Shown here: positions 9,471 to 19,000 of the stretch, piece after piece
Numbering within the stretch: the stretch's first letter is position 1
Layout: the number at the start of each line of letters is the position of its first letter
Assembly (NCBI GenBank): GCA_963675575.1
Contig: OY776378.1
Location: 496,001 to 560,000 of the forward strand
Direction: 5' to 3'
Length of the DNA stretch: 64,000 nucleotides
DNA from: JAGLOK01 sp963675575
GTDB taxonomy: Bacteria; Bacillota; Clostridia; Christensenellales; UMGS416
The notes under the pieces: generated by a model
What the model was told of the DNA's origin: nothing
Databases searched by the model: none
The model's input: only the letters and a program-made list of their open reading frames with translations
Program-made: the position numbers and the translations under genes

Positions 9471-9723
9471 ATGCAAAATATCGAAGTGATTGCTCATTTT
9501 TCTATGGATGGAAAACTAACTCCATATAGATTGAAATATCAAACCAGATGATGAAAGATGCATTGTTATAAAGATTAATCAGGTAATGACTCAACAAACA
9601 GATTTCTATACCGGAAATATGATATATGTTTACGATTGTAGAGCTGTTATGAATAATACTGAACGCATTTTTCAGATAAAATATGAACTCAAATCATGTA
9701 AGTGGTTTTTATCAAAGATATAA
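9471..9723 (+). pseudogene. Frameshifted small partner gene downstream of uvrX-like remnant
   Basis: The reading frame starting M-Q-N-I-E-V-I-A-H-F stops at 9551, but a +1 shift near 9541 lets it run on (P-D-D-E-R-C-I-V-I-K-I-N to K-Y-E-L-K-S-C-K-W-F-L-S-K-I) and stop at 9723. The joined product is about 83 residues. Proteins of this size commonly follow uvrX-type genes on Gram-positive mobile elements; I do not know their function. Like the polymerase, it is broken by one base. Confidence 0.5.
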
Positions 9724-10165
9724 CCTTTTACCAAATAATATTATAGATTGATTTTTATTAGACTCAAATAAATTCTATTGCATAAATCTTTTAATATATA
9801 ATCTACCTTTTTAAAGCTGATGCAAACTTTTTAGAGCCATTTTTTTAAAATACCAGCAAATAAAAAATACAACTCAAATTATATGTTTGATTATTTTTTT
9901 ATGCTTTGTTTTATTTTAAGCAATTAGCATAATATATTACAAATAATGTATTTAATATGGTATATTATATATTCCCAAATATGCAAAAATATATATATTA
10001 AAAGGTGTTGGATATAAAACAATTATTTAAACATTCACATATAAGCCTAAGACAACTAATTCATTATTTGCTTGTCATTAAAAGTGACAAGCTTGAAAAA
10101 ACAAGAAATATATTCTGTTAGAAACGACATATATATAGGGGAAAAACATATTAGTTTTAATAAAG
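9724..10165. other. AT-rich gene-free stretch
   Basis: No supported gene. It is very AT-rich with many stops in all frames. A small hairpin (8-bp arms, 10070-10077 with 10085-10092) is visible. The 65-codon open frame at 10072-10269 runs straight through a terminator and a long hairpin and is not taken as real. Confidence 0.5.
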
Positions 10166-10198
10166 AACCGCTTGCTGACTTTGGCAAGCGGTTTTTCT
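10166..10198 (+). terminator. Strong intrinsic terminator
   Basis: Perfect 10-bp stem (10166-10175 with 10184-10193), 8-base loop and a T-run. It isolates the sigma-like gene from upstream transcription. No gene is visible directly before it, so it may also end a short RNA. Confidence 0.8.
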
Positions 10199-10249
10199 TT
10201 AAAAAAAATTACTATTTATATCGACTGACGACAAAATCTCGCTCTCCAC

Positions 10250-10294
10250 CATTCCTTTCATTGGCTTGAACTAATTCAAACAATGAAAGGAATG
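10250..10294 (+). promoter_or_regulatory. Long hairpin that buries the ribosome binding site of the sigma-like gene
   Basis: Two perfect 14-base arms (10250-10263 and 10281-10294) enclose a loop that itself holds a 5-bp stem (10266-10270 with 10275-10279). The 3' arm contains the AAAGGA ribosome binding site of the next gene, whose ATG lies 5 bases after the arm. In the folded RNA the site would be closed to ribosomes, which suggests translational control or shielding from read-through transcripts. Confidence 0.65.
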
Positions 10295-10298
10295 TATG

Positions 10299-10745
10299 AT
10301 GAAAAATACTAATTTACCTTCTAAAAAAGGATATAAGAATACTCAAAAAGAGGATATCCAAAATCCTATAAATTATTTTAATACAGTAGTAAAAAATATG
10401 AACAAAAAAGAGTTCCAAAAATTAAAAATAGTTCATAAAACTGAGATATCAATAGAGTTTAATGATCTTGATGAACAGATAATACTCAATCACTCAAACT
10501 CAGGTGATATTGAAGATCAACTCAACAATTGCGACGCTTTATTATGGATAGAGTTTTTGGAAAACAAAAAGCTATATCATGCTATTAAGAAGCTCAACGT
10601 TGAAGATATAATTTTATTGCATATGTGGGTGAATCAAAAATACACACAAAAGGAGATTGCTTGCTATATGAATATGGAAGAAAAAACTGTTAATAAAAAG
10701 CTGACTAGAATAAGGAAACACCTAAAAGAAAAATTGGAAGAATAA
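10299..10745 (+). CDS. Sigma-70 region-4-like regulator of the mobile element
   Basis: 148 residues. ATG at 10299 has better spacing to the AAAGGA at 10286-10291 than the ATG at 10296. The N-terminal half is polar without a clear domain. The last 60 residues read as a sigma region 4 / RNA polymerase sigma-like helix-turn-helix (Y-T-Q-K-E-I-A-C-Y-M-N-M-E-E-K-T-V-N-K-K-L). Small proteins of this kind occur on Gram-positive conjugative elements as regulators of transfer or excision. A strong terminator follows, so it is a single-gene unit. Confidence 0.7.
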   Translation: MKNTNLPSKKGYKNTQKEDIQNPINYFNTVVKNMNKKEFQKLKIVHKTEISIEFNDLDEQIILNHSNSGDIEDQLNNCDALLWIEFLENKKLYHAIKKLNVEDIILLHMWVNQKYTQKEIACYMNMEEKTVNKKLTRIRKHLKEKLEE

Positions 10746-10761
10746 CATTATTATATTGATT

Positions 10762-10797
10762 GCTAGAAGATTCAAAATGCATCTTCTAGCAGTTTTT
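10762..10797 (+). terminator. Intrinsic terminator after the sigma-like gene
   Basis: Perfect 9-bp stem (10762-10770 with 10782-10790), 11-base loop and six T residues. Confidence 0.8.
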
Positions 10798-10856
10798 TAT
10801 ATGATATAATTAAAGCGATATATTTTAGAATGTTTATGTGAATTCTTGGAGGTAAA

Positions 10857-11099
10857 ATGAAAGCAATTGGAGCGGTAAGAAAAATAGATAAGCAGGGTAG
10901 GGTAGTAATACCAATCGAAGTAATAAAAATGTTGGATTTAAATGCGCAAACACCATTTCTTTTCTTTGTTGAAGAGGATAAAATGATATTGAAGAAATAT
11001 GAGCCAGGATGTATTTTTTGTCAGGAAGTAAGAAATGTTGAAGAGCACAAAGGCAAAAATATCTGTAACGCATGTTTGGATGAAATAAAGAACAGATAA
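10857..11099 (+). CDS. AbrB/SpoVT-type regulator with C-terminal zinc-ribbon-like cysteines
   Basis: 80 residues. Residues 1-48 form an AbrB-like swapped-hairpin DNA-binding domain (R-K-I-D-K-Q-G-R-V-V-I-P-I-E-V). The C-terminal part has C-x2-C and, 18 residues later, another C-x2-C, a likely Zn site seen in transition-state regulators carried by Clostridia. A GGAGG site lies 6 bases before the ATG. It precedes the restriction-modification operon and could regulate it or the element, but that is positional inference. Confidence 0.75.
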   Translation: MKAIGAVRKIDKQGRVVIPIEVIKMLDLNAQTPFLFFVEEDKMILKKYEPGCIFCQEVRNVEEHKGKNICNACLDEIKNR

Positions 11100-11250
11100 A
11101 GTAGAATACATTAAGAATTTAATAGTAAAATAAGCCTTATTTCATACCGATTTTCCTATTCTCTCATTGAAAAATGCAGCAAAAAACTATACAATATAAG
11201 CACATACCAATTAAATACAACAATTCCATCAACAAGCAGGAGCAGAATAT

Positions 11251-12747
11251 ATGGCAGATAAAAATGATGCAATGAACTTCGAAAAAGAACTCTGGGAGGC
11301 AGCTGATCTTCTGCGTGGGAATATGGACTCCAGCGAATACAAGCATGTTGTTCTGGGTCTTGTTTTTTTGAAATACATATCCGATAAATTTGATGATAGA
11401 TATAATGAACTTCTCGCTGAAGGCGAAGGCTTTGAAGAGGATGAGGATGAATACCTGATGAAGGGTATTTTCTTTGTACCGAAAGAAGCGCGCTGGCAGG
11501 CAATTCAAGACAGCGCACACACACCTGAAATCGGCAAGATTGTCGATGATGCGATGTCTGCTATTGAAAAGCAAAACACAAGGCTTAAAAACGTACTGCC
11601 CAAAAACTATGCACGTCCGGAGCTTGACAAGCGTAGACTTGGGGAAGTTATTGACTTATTTACTAACCTAAAACTGCATGGAAAAGAAGAGCGAGATGTA
11701 TTAGGTCGCGTGTATGAATACTGCCTATCGATGTTCGCATCTGCTGAAGGCAAGCGCGGTGGTGAGTTCTACACTCCTGCTTGCGTTGTTCGCACATTGG
11801 TTGAAGTGATACGCCCATACGGCGGAAGAGTATATGACCCTGCTTGCGGAAGCGGTGGCATGTTTGTGCAGTCAGCAGAATTCATTGAGCATCATTCAGG
11901 CAATATACAAGACATTTCTGTATTTGGTCAGGAGAGCAATCCAACCACTTGGAAGATGTGCATGATGAACCTTGCCATCCGTGGTATCGAGGCAAACCTC
12001 GGTCAATACAATGCGGACTCATTCACCAATGACCAGCATAAACAGCTTAAGGCTGACTATGTGCTGGCAAATCCTCCATTTAACATGGCATGGCCACAAT
12101 CGCAGGTTGCGGATGACCCTCGTTGGAAGTACGGCTTACCCCCAGCATCAAATGCAAACTACGCTTGGATGCAGCACATGATACATCACCTGTCACCCAG
12201 AGGAAAACTAGGGCTTATTCTTGCAAATGGCTCTCTTTCATCCCAAGCTTCAGGAGAGGGAGATATCCGTCAAAAGATTTTGGAGGCTGACCTTGTCGAG
12301 TGCATTGTCGCTATGCCGTCACAGCTTTTTTATACCACACAGATTCCTGTCTGCCTTTGGTTTATATCACGCCAAAAGCAACGAAGCGGTGAGGTACTGT
12401 TTATCGATGCTCGCAATATGGGCACAATGGTATCCCGTAAACTCCGTGAGATGACAACCGAAGACATTACATTGATTGGAGACACGGTCGCAAAATGGCA
12501 GGAAAGTGAAGGCTACGAAAACACTCCCGGCTTCTGTATGTCTGCAACACTTGCTGATATCAAAAAGAACGACTACATCCTCACCCCCGGTCGCTATGTC
12601 GGCTTGGAGGAGGAGGAGGATGACGGTATCCCATTTGAAGAAAAGATGGACAAATTGACATCGGAGCTTTCAGAGCTTTTCACAGAAGGAAGACGGCTGG
12701 AAGACGAGGTTCGAGAGCAGTTGAAAGGGATTGGATATGAGCTTTAA
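11251..12747 (+). CDS. hsdM: Type I restriction-modification DNA methyltransferase subunit HsdM
   Basis: 498 residues, normal for the family. It adds methyl groups to adenine in the target site as the M2S core of a type I enzyme. The N-terminal HsdM helical domain (W-E-A-A-D-L-L-R-G) is followed by the AdoMet motif D-P-A-C-G-S-G-G-M-F at about residue 196 and the catalytic N-P-P-F at about 273. The acidic C terminus matches the HsdS-contact region. It starts an operon whose next ATG overlaps its end by 11 bases. GC content is clearly higher than that of the small genes that follow, so the operon is a mosaic. Confidence 0.95.
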   Translation: MADKNDAMNFEKELWEAADLLRGNMDSSEYKHVVLGLVFLKYISDKFDDRYNELLAEGEGFEEDEDEYLMKGIFFVPKEARWQAIQDSAHTPEIGKIVDDAMSAIEKQNTRLKNVLPKNYARPELDKRRLGEVIDLFTNLKLHGKEERDVLGRVYEYCLSMFASAEGKRGGEFYTPACVVRTLVEVIRPYGGRVYDPACGSGGMFVQSAEFIEHHSGNIQDISVFGQESNPTTWKMCMMNLAIRGIEANLGQYNADSFTNDQHKQLKADYVLANPPFNMAWPQSQVADDPRWKYGLPPASNANYAWMQHMIHHLSPRGKLGLILANGSLSSQASGEGDIRQKILEADLVECIVAMPSQLFYTTQIPVCLWFISRQKQRSGEVLFIDARNMGTMVSRKLREMTTEDITLIGDTVAKWQESEGYENTPGFCMSATLADIKKNDYILTPGRYVGLEEEEDDGIPFEEKMDKLTSELSELFTEGRRLEDEVREQLKGIGYEL

Positions 12748-13033
12748 ATATAGCGATTTACGTAAAATGGATGATGAGAAATTTGAACAAGCTTATGATA
12801 AAGTTGCAAAAAATACGGTAATGGCATTAAACACTTTATCCCTAGAAGCACAGAGAAGAGAAAACGAAAAAGCATATAGTCGATTATTAAATGTATTGAA
12901 TATTCAAAAAGTAGAAAATGACAAATCGAACAAGAAAATAAGAAATTGGACAATAGCAATTGGGGTAATGACAGCTATTATGCTTGGGGCAACTATTATT
13001 AATGTTTTAGTAGCACTTGATATAATAGGATAG
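12737..13033 (+). CDS. Small tail-anchored protein inside the hsd operon
   Basis: 98 residues from the ATG at 12737, overlapping the end of hsdM. The first ~70 residues are charged and helical, possibly coiled coil. Residues ~74-96 form one transmembrane helix at the C terminus, so the charged part should face the cytoplasm. It is very AT-rich. The tight overlap with hsdM points to co-translation. I know no family for it. It may anchor or regulate the enzyme at the membrane, but that is speculation. Confidence 0.65.
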   Translation: MSFKYSDLRKMDDEKFEQAYDKVAKNTVMALNTLSLEAQRRENEKAYSRLLNVLNIQKVENDKSNKKIRNWTIAIGVMTAIMLGATIINVLVALDIIG

Positions 13034-13041
13034 GTGAATAT

Positions 13042-13389
13042 ATGTTAGACAAAAAAGCTAAAAGAGTATTAGATATTACAATACAGCTTGAGAGAGAAAA
13101 TCGTGCAAATCCTTATATAAAATTATCTGATATTCTTCCAAAACTAGGGCATAGAGAAGAAATTTTGGAATATCAAGAAATCCTAAAATATTTATACGAT
13201 TTTGGTTATATAAAGAAATATGAGGAAGGAACCTTTGGTAACGAAACTGAAATAGAGTTGACACACAAAGGCAGAAACTATAAAAGCTTTAGAAATTTGA
13301 AGTTTAAAGAAAAAATAATTTGGAATATCCTTGTACCTATTGTATTAGCAATCATTACAGCAATAGTAGTAAGTTTAATAGTAAATTGA
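13042..13389 (+). CDS. Winged-helix-like protein with C-terminal membrane helix, inside the hsd operon
   Basis: 115 residues. Residues ~1-85 look like a small winged helix (repeated short helices, then G-Y-I-K-K-Y-E-E-G and I-E-L-T-H-K-G-R-N-Y, typical of a wing ending in T-x-K-G). Residues ~93-114 form a transmembrane helix ending the protein. It lies 8 bases after the previous small gene and 7 bases before hsdS, so it is part of the operon. The wHTH-plus-membrane layout recurs, in reversed order, in the gene at 14656-15243. Confidence 0.65.
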   Translation: MLDKKAKRVLDITIQLERENRANPYIKLSDILPKLGHREEILEYQEILKYLYDFGYIKKYEEGTFGNETEIELTHKGRNYKSFRNLKFKEKIIWNILVPIVLAIITAIVVSLIVN

Positions 13390-13396
13390 GGTACTA

Positions 13397-14659
13397 ATGA
13401 AACACAGAATAGGAAGCATAACATTAAAAATTGGTAGTGGAATAACTCCTAGAGGAGGCAGTTCTATTTATTTAGATAAAGGAATTCCGTTAATAAGAAG
13501 TCAAAATGTCTTGGACAACGATTTTTCTTCAAATGGATTAGTTTTTGTTGATAGGAATATTGCTAATAGCATGAAAAATGTCGAACTCATAAAGAATGAT
13601 ATTTTGCTTAATATAACAGGAGACTCTGTTGCAAGATGTACTAGTCTTCCAGATAAATATATTGGTGGAAGGGTAAATCAGCATGTTTCAATTATTAGAG
13701 CCGATGAAAAAATAGTTGATCCAAAATATTTGAAATCATATTTTATAAACAAAAGAACAAAACAGTATTTGTTGTCTCTTGCAGATAGTGGCGGAACAAG
13801 AAAAGCCTTAACCAAAGGAATGATTGAGAACTTAGAAATCTCCTTACCCCCACTCCCAATCCAACGCCACATAGCCGCTATCCTCTCCTCTCTCGATGAT
13901 AAAATCGAAAACAATCGCAAGACATGCGAAAAGCTGGAGGAAATGGCACAGGCGATTTTTAAGCAGTGGTTTGTGGAGTTTAATTTTCCCGATGAGAATG
14001 GTTTGCCTTATAAGGATAACGGCGGAGAGATGGTAGAAAGTGAGCTGGGGTTGATTCCGAAGGGGTGGAGGGTTGGAAACTTATCAGAGATTTCTACTAT
14101 ACTAGATTGTTTGCATAGTAAAAAGCCTGAACCTAAAGATGATGGTAAGTTATTAATTCAAGTATACAATATAGATAAGAGTGGATGGATTAATTTTAAA
14201 GAGCCTTACTATATTAATGATTCAGAATTTAAAAATTGGATAAGTAGAATGTTAGTTAAAGAAAATGATTTTGTAATAACTAAAACTGGAAGAGTAGGTG
14301 CAGTGGGACAGATGATTAATAATTTTGGTGCAGCCATGGGAAGAAATATGGTAGGCATAAGATCAGAATTGCCATGGTATACAAGAGCATTTTTAATGTC
14401 AAAAGACAAAGACAAACAGGTCATTCAATTAACTAATGACGGAACCATAATGAAAAGCTTGCATGTTAAAGCTATTAATAAATTCGAGATTATTTTAAAA
14501 GATATAAATCAATTATCATTATTTAATGATAATGTAAAACCATTGTATGAAAAAGAAAAAGAACTTATGAAAGAAAGTGAAATATTGCAAAAAACCCGCG
14601 ATACTCTGCTGCCTAAGCTGATGAGTGGGGAGATTGATTTGGAGGATGTAAATATATGA
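13397..14659 (+). CDS. hsdS: Type I restriction-modification specificity subunit HsdS
   Basis: 420 residues with two target-recognition domains (about 1-150 and 215-370) and two helical spacer regions. The first spacer follows P-L-P-I-Q-R-H-I-A-A-I-L, and the second ends T-R-D-T-L-L-P-K-L-M-S-G-E-I. It reads the two halves of the DNA site and links two HsdM. The conserved spacer DNA (about 13850-14060) is clearly richer in GC than the two recognition domains on either side, as expected if recognition domains are exchanged by recombination. The ATGA overlap with the next gene implies coupling. Confidence 0.93.
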   Translation: MKHRIGSITLKIGSGITPRGGSSIYLDKGIPLIRSQNVLDNDFSSNGLVFVDRNIANSMKNVELIKNDILLNITGDSVARCTSLPDKYIGGRVNQHVSIIRADEKIVDPKYLKSYFINKRTKQYLLSLADSGGTRKALTKGMIENLEISLPPLPIQRHIAAILSSLDDKIENNRKTCEKLEEMAQAIFKQWFVEFNFPDENGLPYKDNGGEMVESELGLIPKGWRVGNLSEISTILDCLHSKKPEPKDDGKLLIQVYNIDKSGWINFKEPYYINDSEFKNWISRMLVKENDFVITKTGRVGAVGQMINNFGAAMGRNMVGIRSELPWYTRAFLMSKDKDKQVIQLTNDGTIMKSLHVKAINKFEIILKDINQLSLFNDNVKPLYEKEKELMKESEILQKTRDTLLPKLMSGEIDLEDVNI

Positions 14660-15243
14660 GAAAATTTTTCATTTGGGCTGAAAACAGTAAATTGCTAAAG
14701 ATAATATTACAAACTCTTGTCGCGCTTCTTTCAGTTTTCGGGTTCGCTTTTGTGCTTCTTCTTTTATTCAGATATAAACCAATGCCATCAGAAAACACAT
14801 TCATGAACTGGGAAGCATTAAATGGTATTACAAGCATCGTTATACCATTAGTCGTTGTAGGTGTCTCGGGTTTTATTTCATATAGAATATATGTATCCCA
14901 GTCAGATATTCAAAAATCTAATGTAATTCAAGCGTTTGACATCAAAGATTTTGAAACGAAAATGAACAACAGAATAAACGAAATAGTTAAGTCTATACCA
15001 AATGTTTCAAACTCAACACCACCTACTATATCAGAAGAAGAATTAAAAGAAAAAGCGTATAAATTTGTAATGATGTCTGGAATGACTAGAACAAAAGAAG
15101 TAGCTGAATATCTCGATATTTCTAAAGAAAAAGCCTTTAATATACTCAACGAGCTACTAAAATATGAACGAAAAATAAGCGCAGGGGGTCAAGTGGATTT
15201 AGACAATATAGATGGCATCCTTTGGCTCTCCAAGAGAAGATAG
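14656..15243 (+). CDS. Two-helix membrane protein with cytoplasmic winged-helix domain, in the hsd operon
   Basis: 195 residues, start overlapping the hsdS stop by 4 bases. Two transmembrane helices (about 14-38 and 56-76) are followed by a polar linker and a C-terminal winged-helix-like domain (about 128-195: M-T-R-T-K-E-V-A-E-Y-L-D-I-S-K-E-K-A-F). The domain would face the cytoplasm. It could sense the membrane state and bind DNA or a partner. No known type I RM subunit has this form. Confidence 0.65.
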   Translation: MRKFFIWAENSKLLKIILQTLVALLSVFGFAFVLLLLFRYKPMPSENTFMNWEALNGITSIVIPLVVVGVSGFISYRIYVSQSDIQKSNVIQAFDIKDFETKMNNRINEIVKSIPNVSNSTPPTISEEELKEKAYKFVMMSGMTRTKEVAEYLDISKEKAFNILNELLKYERKISAGGQVDLDNIDGILWLSKRR

Positions 15244-15253
15244 GAGGACTAAC

Positions 15254-15523
15254 ATGAAAGCATGGGAAAACAGACTGCAAAATCAAGTAGATGAAATTCT
15301 TTATAAGTGGATGAAAGAAACTAGCAGAGCAAATACAACTCCAGAGGACTGTATCGCCATATTAAATGAGAACGGACTTTATATATCAAATACAGGAACA
15401 GCAAAACTTTTTAGAGCAGATTTAAGAAATGCTAGAGCTAAAGGATTGCCATATTATACAAAGCACTTGAAGTTTGAGCAAGAGCAAGAGAATGCTTCTT
15501 GGAATATTTTGTTGAGGATATAG
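15254..15523 (+). CDS. Small soluble protein in the hsd operon
   Basis: 89 residues from the ATG at 15254, which follows a perfect AGGAGG. It is helical and polar, with a possible small DNA- or protein-binding fold in residues 20-70 (S-N-T-G-T-A-K-L-F-R-A-D-L-R-N-A-R-A-K-G). No membrane helix and no family recognised. It is translated 10 bases after the previous gene, so it is probably an operon member. Confidence 0.6.
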   Translation: MKAWENRLQNQVDEILYKWMKETSRANTTPEDCIAILNENGLYISNTGTAKLFRADLRNARAKGLPYYTKHLKFEQEQENASWNILLRI

Positions 15524-15531
15524 GGAATATG

Positions 15532-16077
15532 ATGCAAAAATTTATTAATTTATGTAACGATAATCAAGGCTTTATTATGATTGTATTAACAGCAATATAC
15601 GTTCTAGCCACAATATCTATATACAGAGCCAATAGGAAAAGCACAAAAATCATGGAAAAATCTCTGTTAGCAAGTGAAGATAGTGCATCTGCAATGTATG
15701 ATAATATTGATTTAGATCAGTTTATTCAAAATCAAAATGCAAGAATACAATTGTTTAACTTAAGAATTGAAGTATATAAAAAAATTGAAAAAATCCTCAA
15801 GGAAGCATTAAGCTATGATCATGTAAGAATTAGTGCTGTTTTTATAACATTGTCTAATATAAGAGAAGATATTTATTTCCTTTTTGGTGACGATATATCA
15901 AGTTATTATGTGGAGCTTGAAAATAATATATCAATAATTAAACAAAAGCTTGATGATAAGACATCTGACGAATTTCAAGAATCTGCAAATTGGATACTCA
16001 GTCAAATTGAGGGGAAGAACGTCAGAGATGTTTTCAATAAATATCTAAACCTAAAAAATTATGGAGCACTAAGGTAA
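15532..16077 (+). CDS. Single-span membrane protein with cytoplasmic helical domain, in the hsd operon
   Basis: About 181 residues. ATG at 15532 fits best to the TAGGGA site; the ATG at 15529 is also possible. One transmembrane helix lies at residues ~12-32, followed by ~150 mostly helical residues with Leu/Ile heptad-like spacing. The general form resembles membrane-tethered helical accessory proteins of unknown role in defence islands. It is directly followed by hsdR (11-base gap). Confidence 0.6.
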   Translation: MQKFINLCNDNQGFIMIVLTAIYVLATISIYRANRKSTKIMEKSLLASEDSASAMYDNIDLDQFIQNQNARIQLFNLRIEVYKKIEKILKEALSYDHVRISAVFITLSNIREDIYFLFGDDISSYYVELENNISIIKQKLDDKTSDEFQESANWILSQIEGKNVRDVFNKYLNLKNYGALR

Positions 16078-16088
16078 GGAGTACGATC

Positions 16089-19000
16089 ATGCACCCTAAC
16101 TTCACCGAAAACTCATACGAAAATGCAATCATTGAACTATTCACGAATGAGCTCGGATATGAATACATACCTGGTCCTACCATAGAGCGTGATTATCGAA
16201 GTGTGGTATTAAAAGATATCTTAAAATATAAAATCAAAAAAATCAATCCAAAAGTACATAAAAATGCGCTAGAAGAAGCCATACGAAAGGTGCTAAATCA
16301 GGAATCACCTAATCTCCTTGAAAACAATAAGAACTTCCATGAATACCTGACATGTGGAGTGCCGGTAAGCTATAGTGATGATGGGGTGAAAGCAGATCAT
16401 ATCTGGCTAGTGGATTTTGAAAACATAGATAATAATAGCTTCATAATATCCAATCAATTTACAGTGGTGGATAATGCCGAAAAGCGTCCTGATGTCGTGA
16501 TATTCATAAACGGATTGCCACTTGTTGTAATGGAGCTCAAATCAGGCTCAAGAGAAGACACCGACACATGGGAAGCATTTAGGCAGATAAGAAATTATCT
16601 TCAAGCAATCCCATCACTCTTTGCATATAATAGCTTCTGCGTGATAAGCGATCTTATCGACACAAGGGCAGGCACGATAACAGCCAATGAATCACGCTTC
16701 ATGCAATGGAAAACTGTTGATGGCAGCAAGGAAGACAATCGCGCGGTATCGTTTGATACGCTCTTTCGCGGGATGTTTGATAAGGCACGACTGCTTGATA
16801 TTATAAAAAACTTTATACTGTTTATGGGTGTGGATGAAGGCAGCAAGCAGATAAAGATACTATCGGCATATCATCAATACTATGCGGTCAAAAAAGCAGT
16901 TGCTTCCACCATACAGGCTGTTAAATCTGACGGTAAAGCAGGTGTGTTTTGGCATACACAGGGCAGTGGAAAGTCGCTATCCATGCTCTTTTACAGCAGA
17001 TTACTTGCCGAGCCGCTGAAGAATCCAACACTTGTAATCATAACAGATAGAAACGATTTGGATGACCAGCTCTTTGGTACGTTCTCAACTGCAACAGTGC
17101 ATCTTCGCCAAACTCCGGTGCAAGCGGAAAGCAGAACGAATCTTAAGACTTTGCTTGATGGCAGACAAGCAGGCGGTATTATTTTTACTACCATGCAGAA
17201 GTTTGAAGAGGATACAGATGTATTATCCGATAGAAAAAATATCGTTCTCATTGCAGATGAAGCGCATAGAAGTCACTTTGGCTTGGAAGCAAAAGTAAAT
17301 AGAGAAACAGGTGAACTCACATACGGCATGGCAAAATATATCCGTGATGCTCTACCTAATGCAAGCTTCATCGGCTTTACCGGAACGCCAATAGAATCGA
17401 TTGACCATTCAACAAAGGAGATTTTTGGAGAGTACATAGACATATACGATATGACACAATCGGTAGAGGATAAAGCTACACGTCCGATATTCTATGAAAG
17501 CCGTGTAATGAACCTAAAGCTGAATGATAAAGTGCTCAAGCAGATAGATGATGAGTATGACAAGATGGCGCTTGAAGCCGAACCGTATCATATTGCACGC
17601 TCTAAAAAAGAACTCGGTCAAATGGAGACAATTCTTGGTGCTGATGAAACGATAAATGAATTATGCCAAGATATGATTCACCATTATGAAGATAGGAAAC
17701 ATATCCTTGAAGGCAAAGCCATGATTGTTGCTTACTCAAGAAGAATTGCAATGAAGATATTTGATAAACTGCAAGAATTACGTCCAGGATGGAAAGATCA
17801 AATAGTCCTTGTCATGACGAGCAATAATAATGACCCCGAAGAGTGGTTTGACCTTATAGGAAACAAACAGCATAAAAAAGAAATGGGTAAGCAGTTTAAA
17901 GACCCGAACAGCAATGTTAAGATTGCGATTGTTGTTGATATGTGGCTGACAGGTTTTGATGTGCCATCGCTTAATACAATGTATCTATACAAGCCCATGA
18001 AAGGGCACACACTCATGCAGGCTATCGCTCGAGTAAATCGTGTATACAAAGACAAAGAAGGCGGCTTGATAGTAGACTATGCAGGCATCGCAGGCGCATT
18101 AAAGCAAGCCATGAAGAATTATACCGATCGCGACCAAGATAACTACGGTGATATTGAAATAGGTAAAGTTGCATATCCTAAGTTTTTAGAGAAGCTGGAG
18201 ATATGCAGAGATTTCATGCATAAACTGGATTATAGCAAATTCATAACAGGATCAGATGGAGACCGTGCGAATTTAATAATTGATGGAGTTAACTATATTT
18301 TAGAAGATGAAGATATTAAGAAAAATTATATAAAAGAAGCAACTGCGCTAAGGCAAGCAGAAACCTTATGTAGAAGTTTGTTAGATGAAGAGACGAGAAT
18401 AGAGACAGCATTCTTTGAAGCGGTTAGATCTGGAGCTATGAAAGTTACGGGTGGTGGTTTGGGATTTCGTGAAATTAATGAGCGTATTAATGAACTTCTC
18501 AAAGCTAGTATTAGAAGTGAAGGCATAATAAATGTATTTGAAAAAGCTAAAGAGTTCTCAATATTCGATGAAGATTATCTGAGAATGATACAAGAGATGA
18601 AACAAAAGAATCTAGCAGTTGAGATGCTTCGAAAATTGTTGGGTGATGAAATCAAGGTATATCTAAGAAGCAATGCTATTAAAGCTGAACTTTTCTCAGA
18701 GAGAATGAAAAAGCTTATGAATCTATATAGAAATGGACTTATATCAAACGCTGAAGTCATAGAAGAGCTCATTAAAATGGCTAGAGAGATGGGAGAGGCA
18801 AAGCAAGCAGGAAATGAATTAGGATTAACGCAAGAAGAACTTGCCTTCTATGATGCTATATCAAGTCCTGAAGGAGTCAAAAAAGCCTTTACAGATAAAG
18901 AATTTATAGACATGACACATGATCTGACAAAGATGTTACAGAAAAATAGAACTATAGATTGGACGCTTAAAGAAACTGCAAGAGCAAGAATGAGATCCAT

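Noticed and set aside
10072..10269. 65-codon open frame
   Set aside because: It runs through a strong terminator and into the long hairpin, with no ribosome binding site and unnatural composition.
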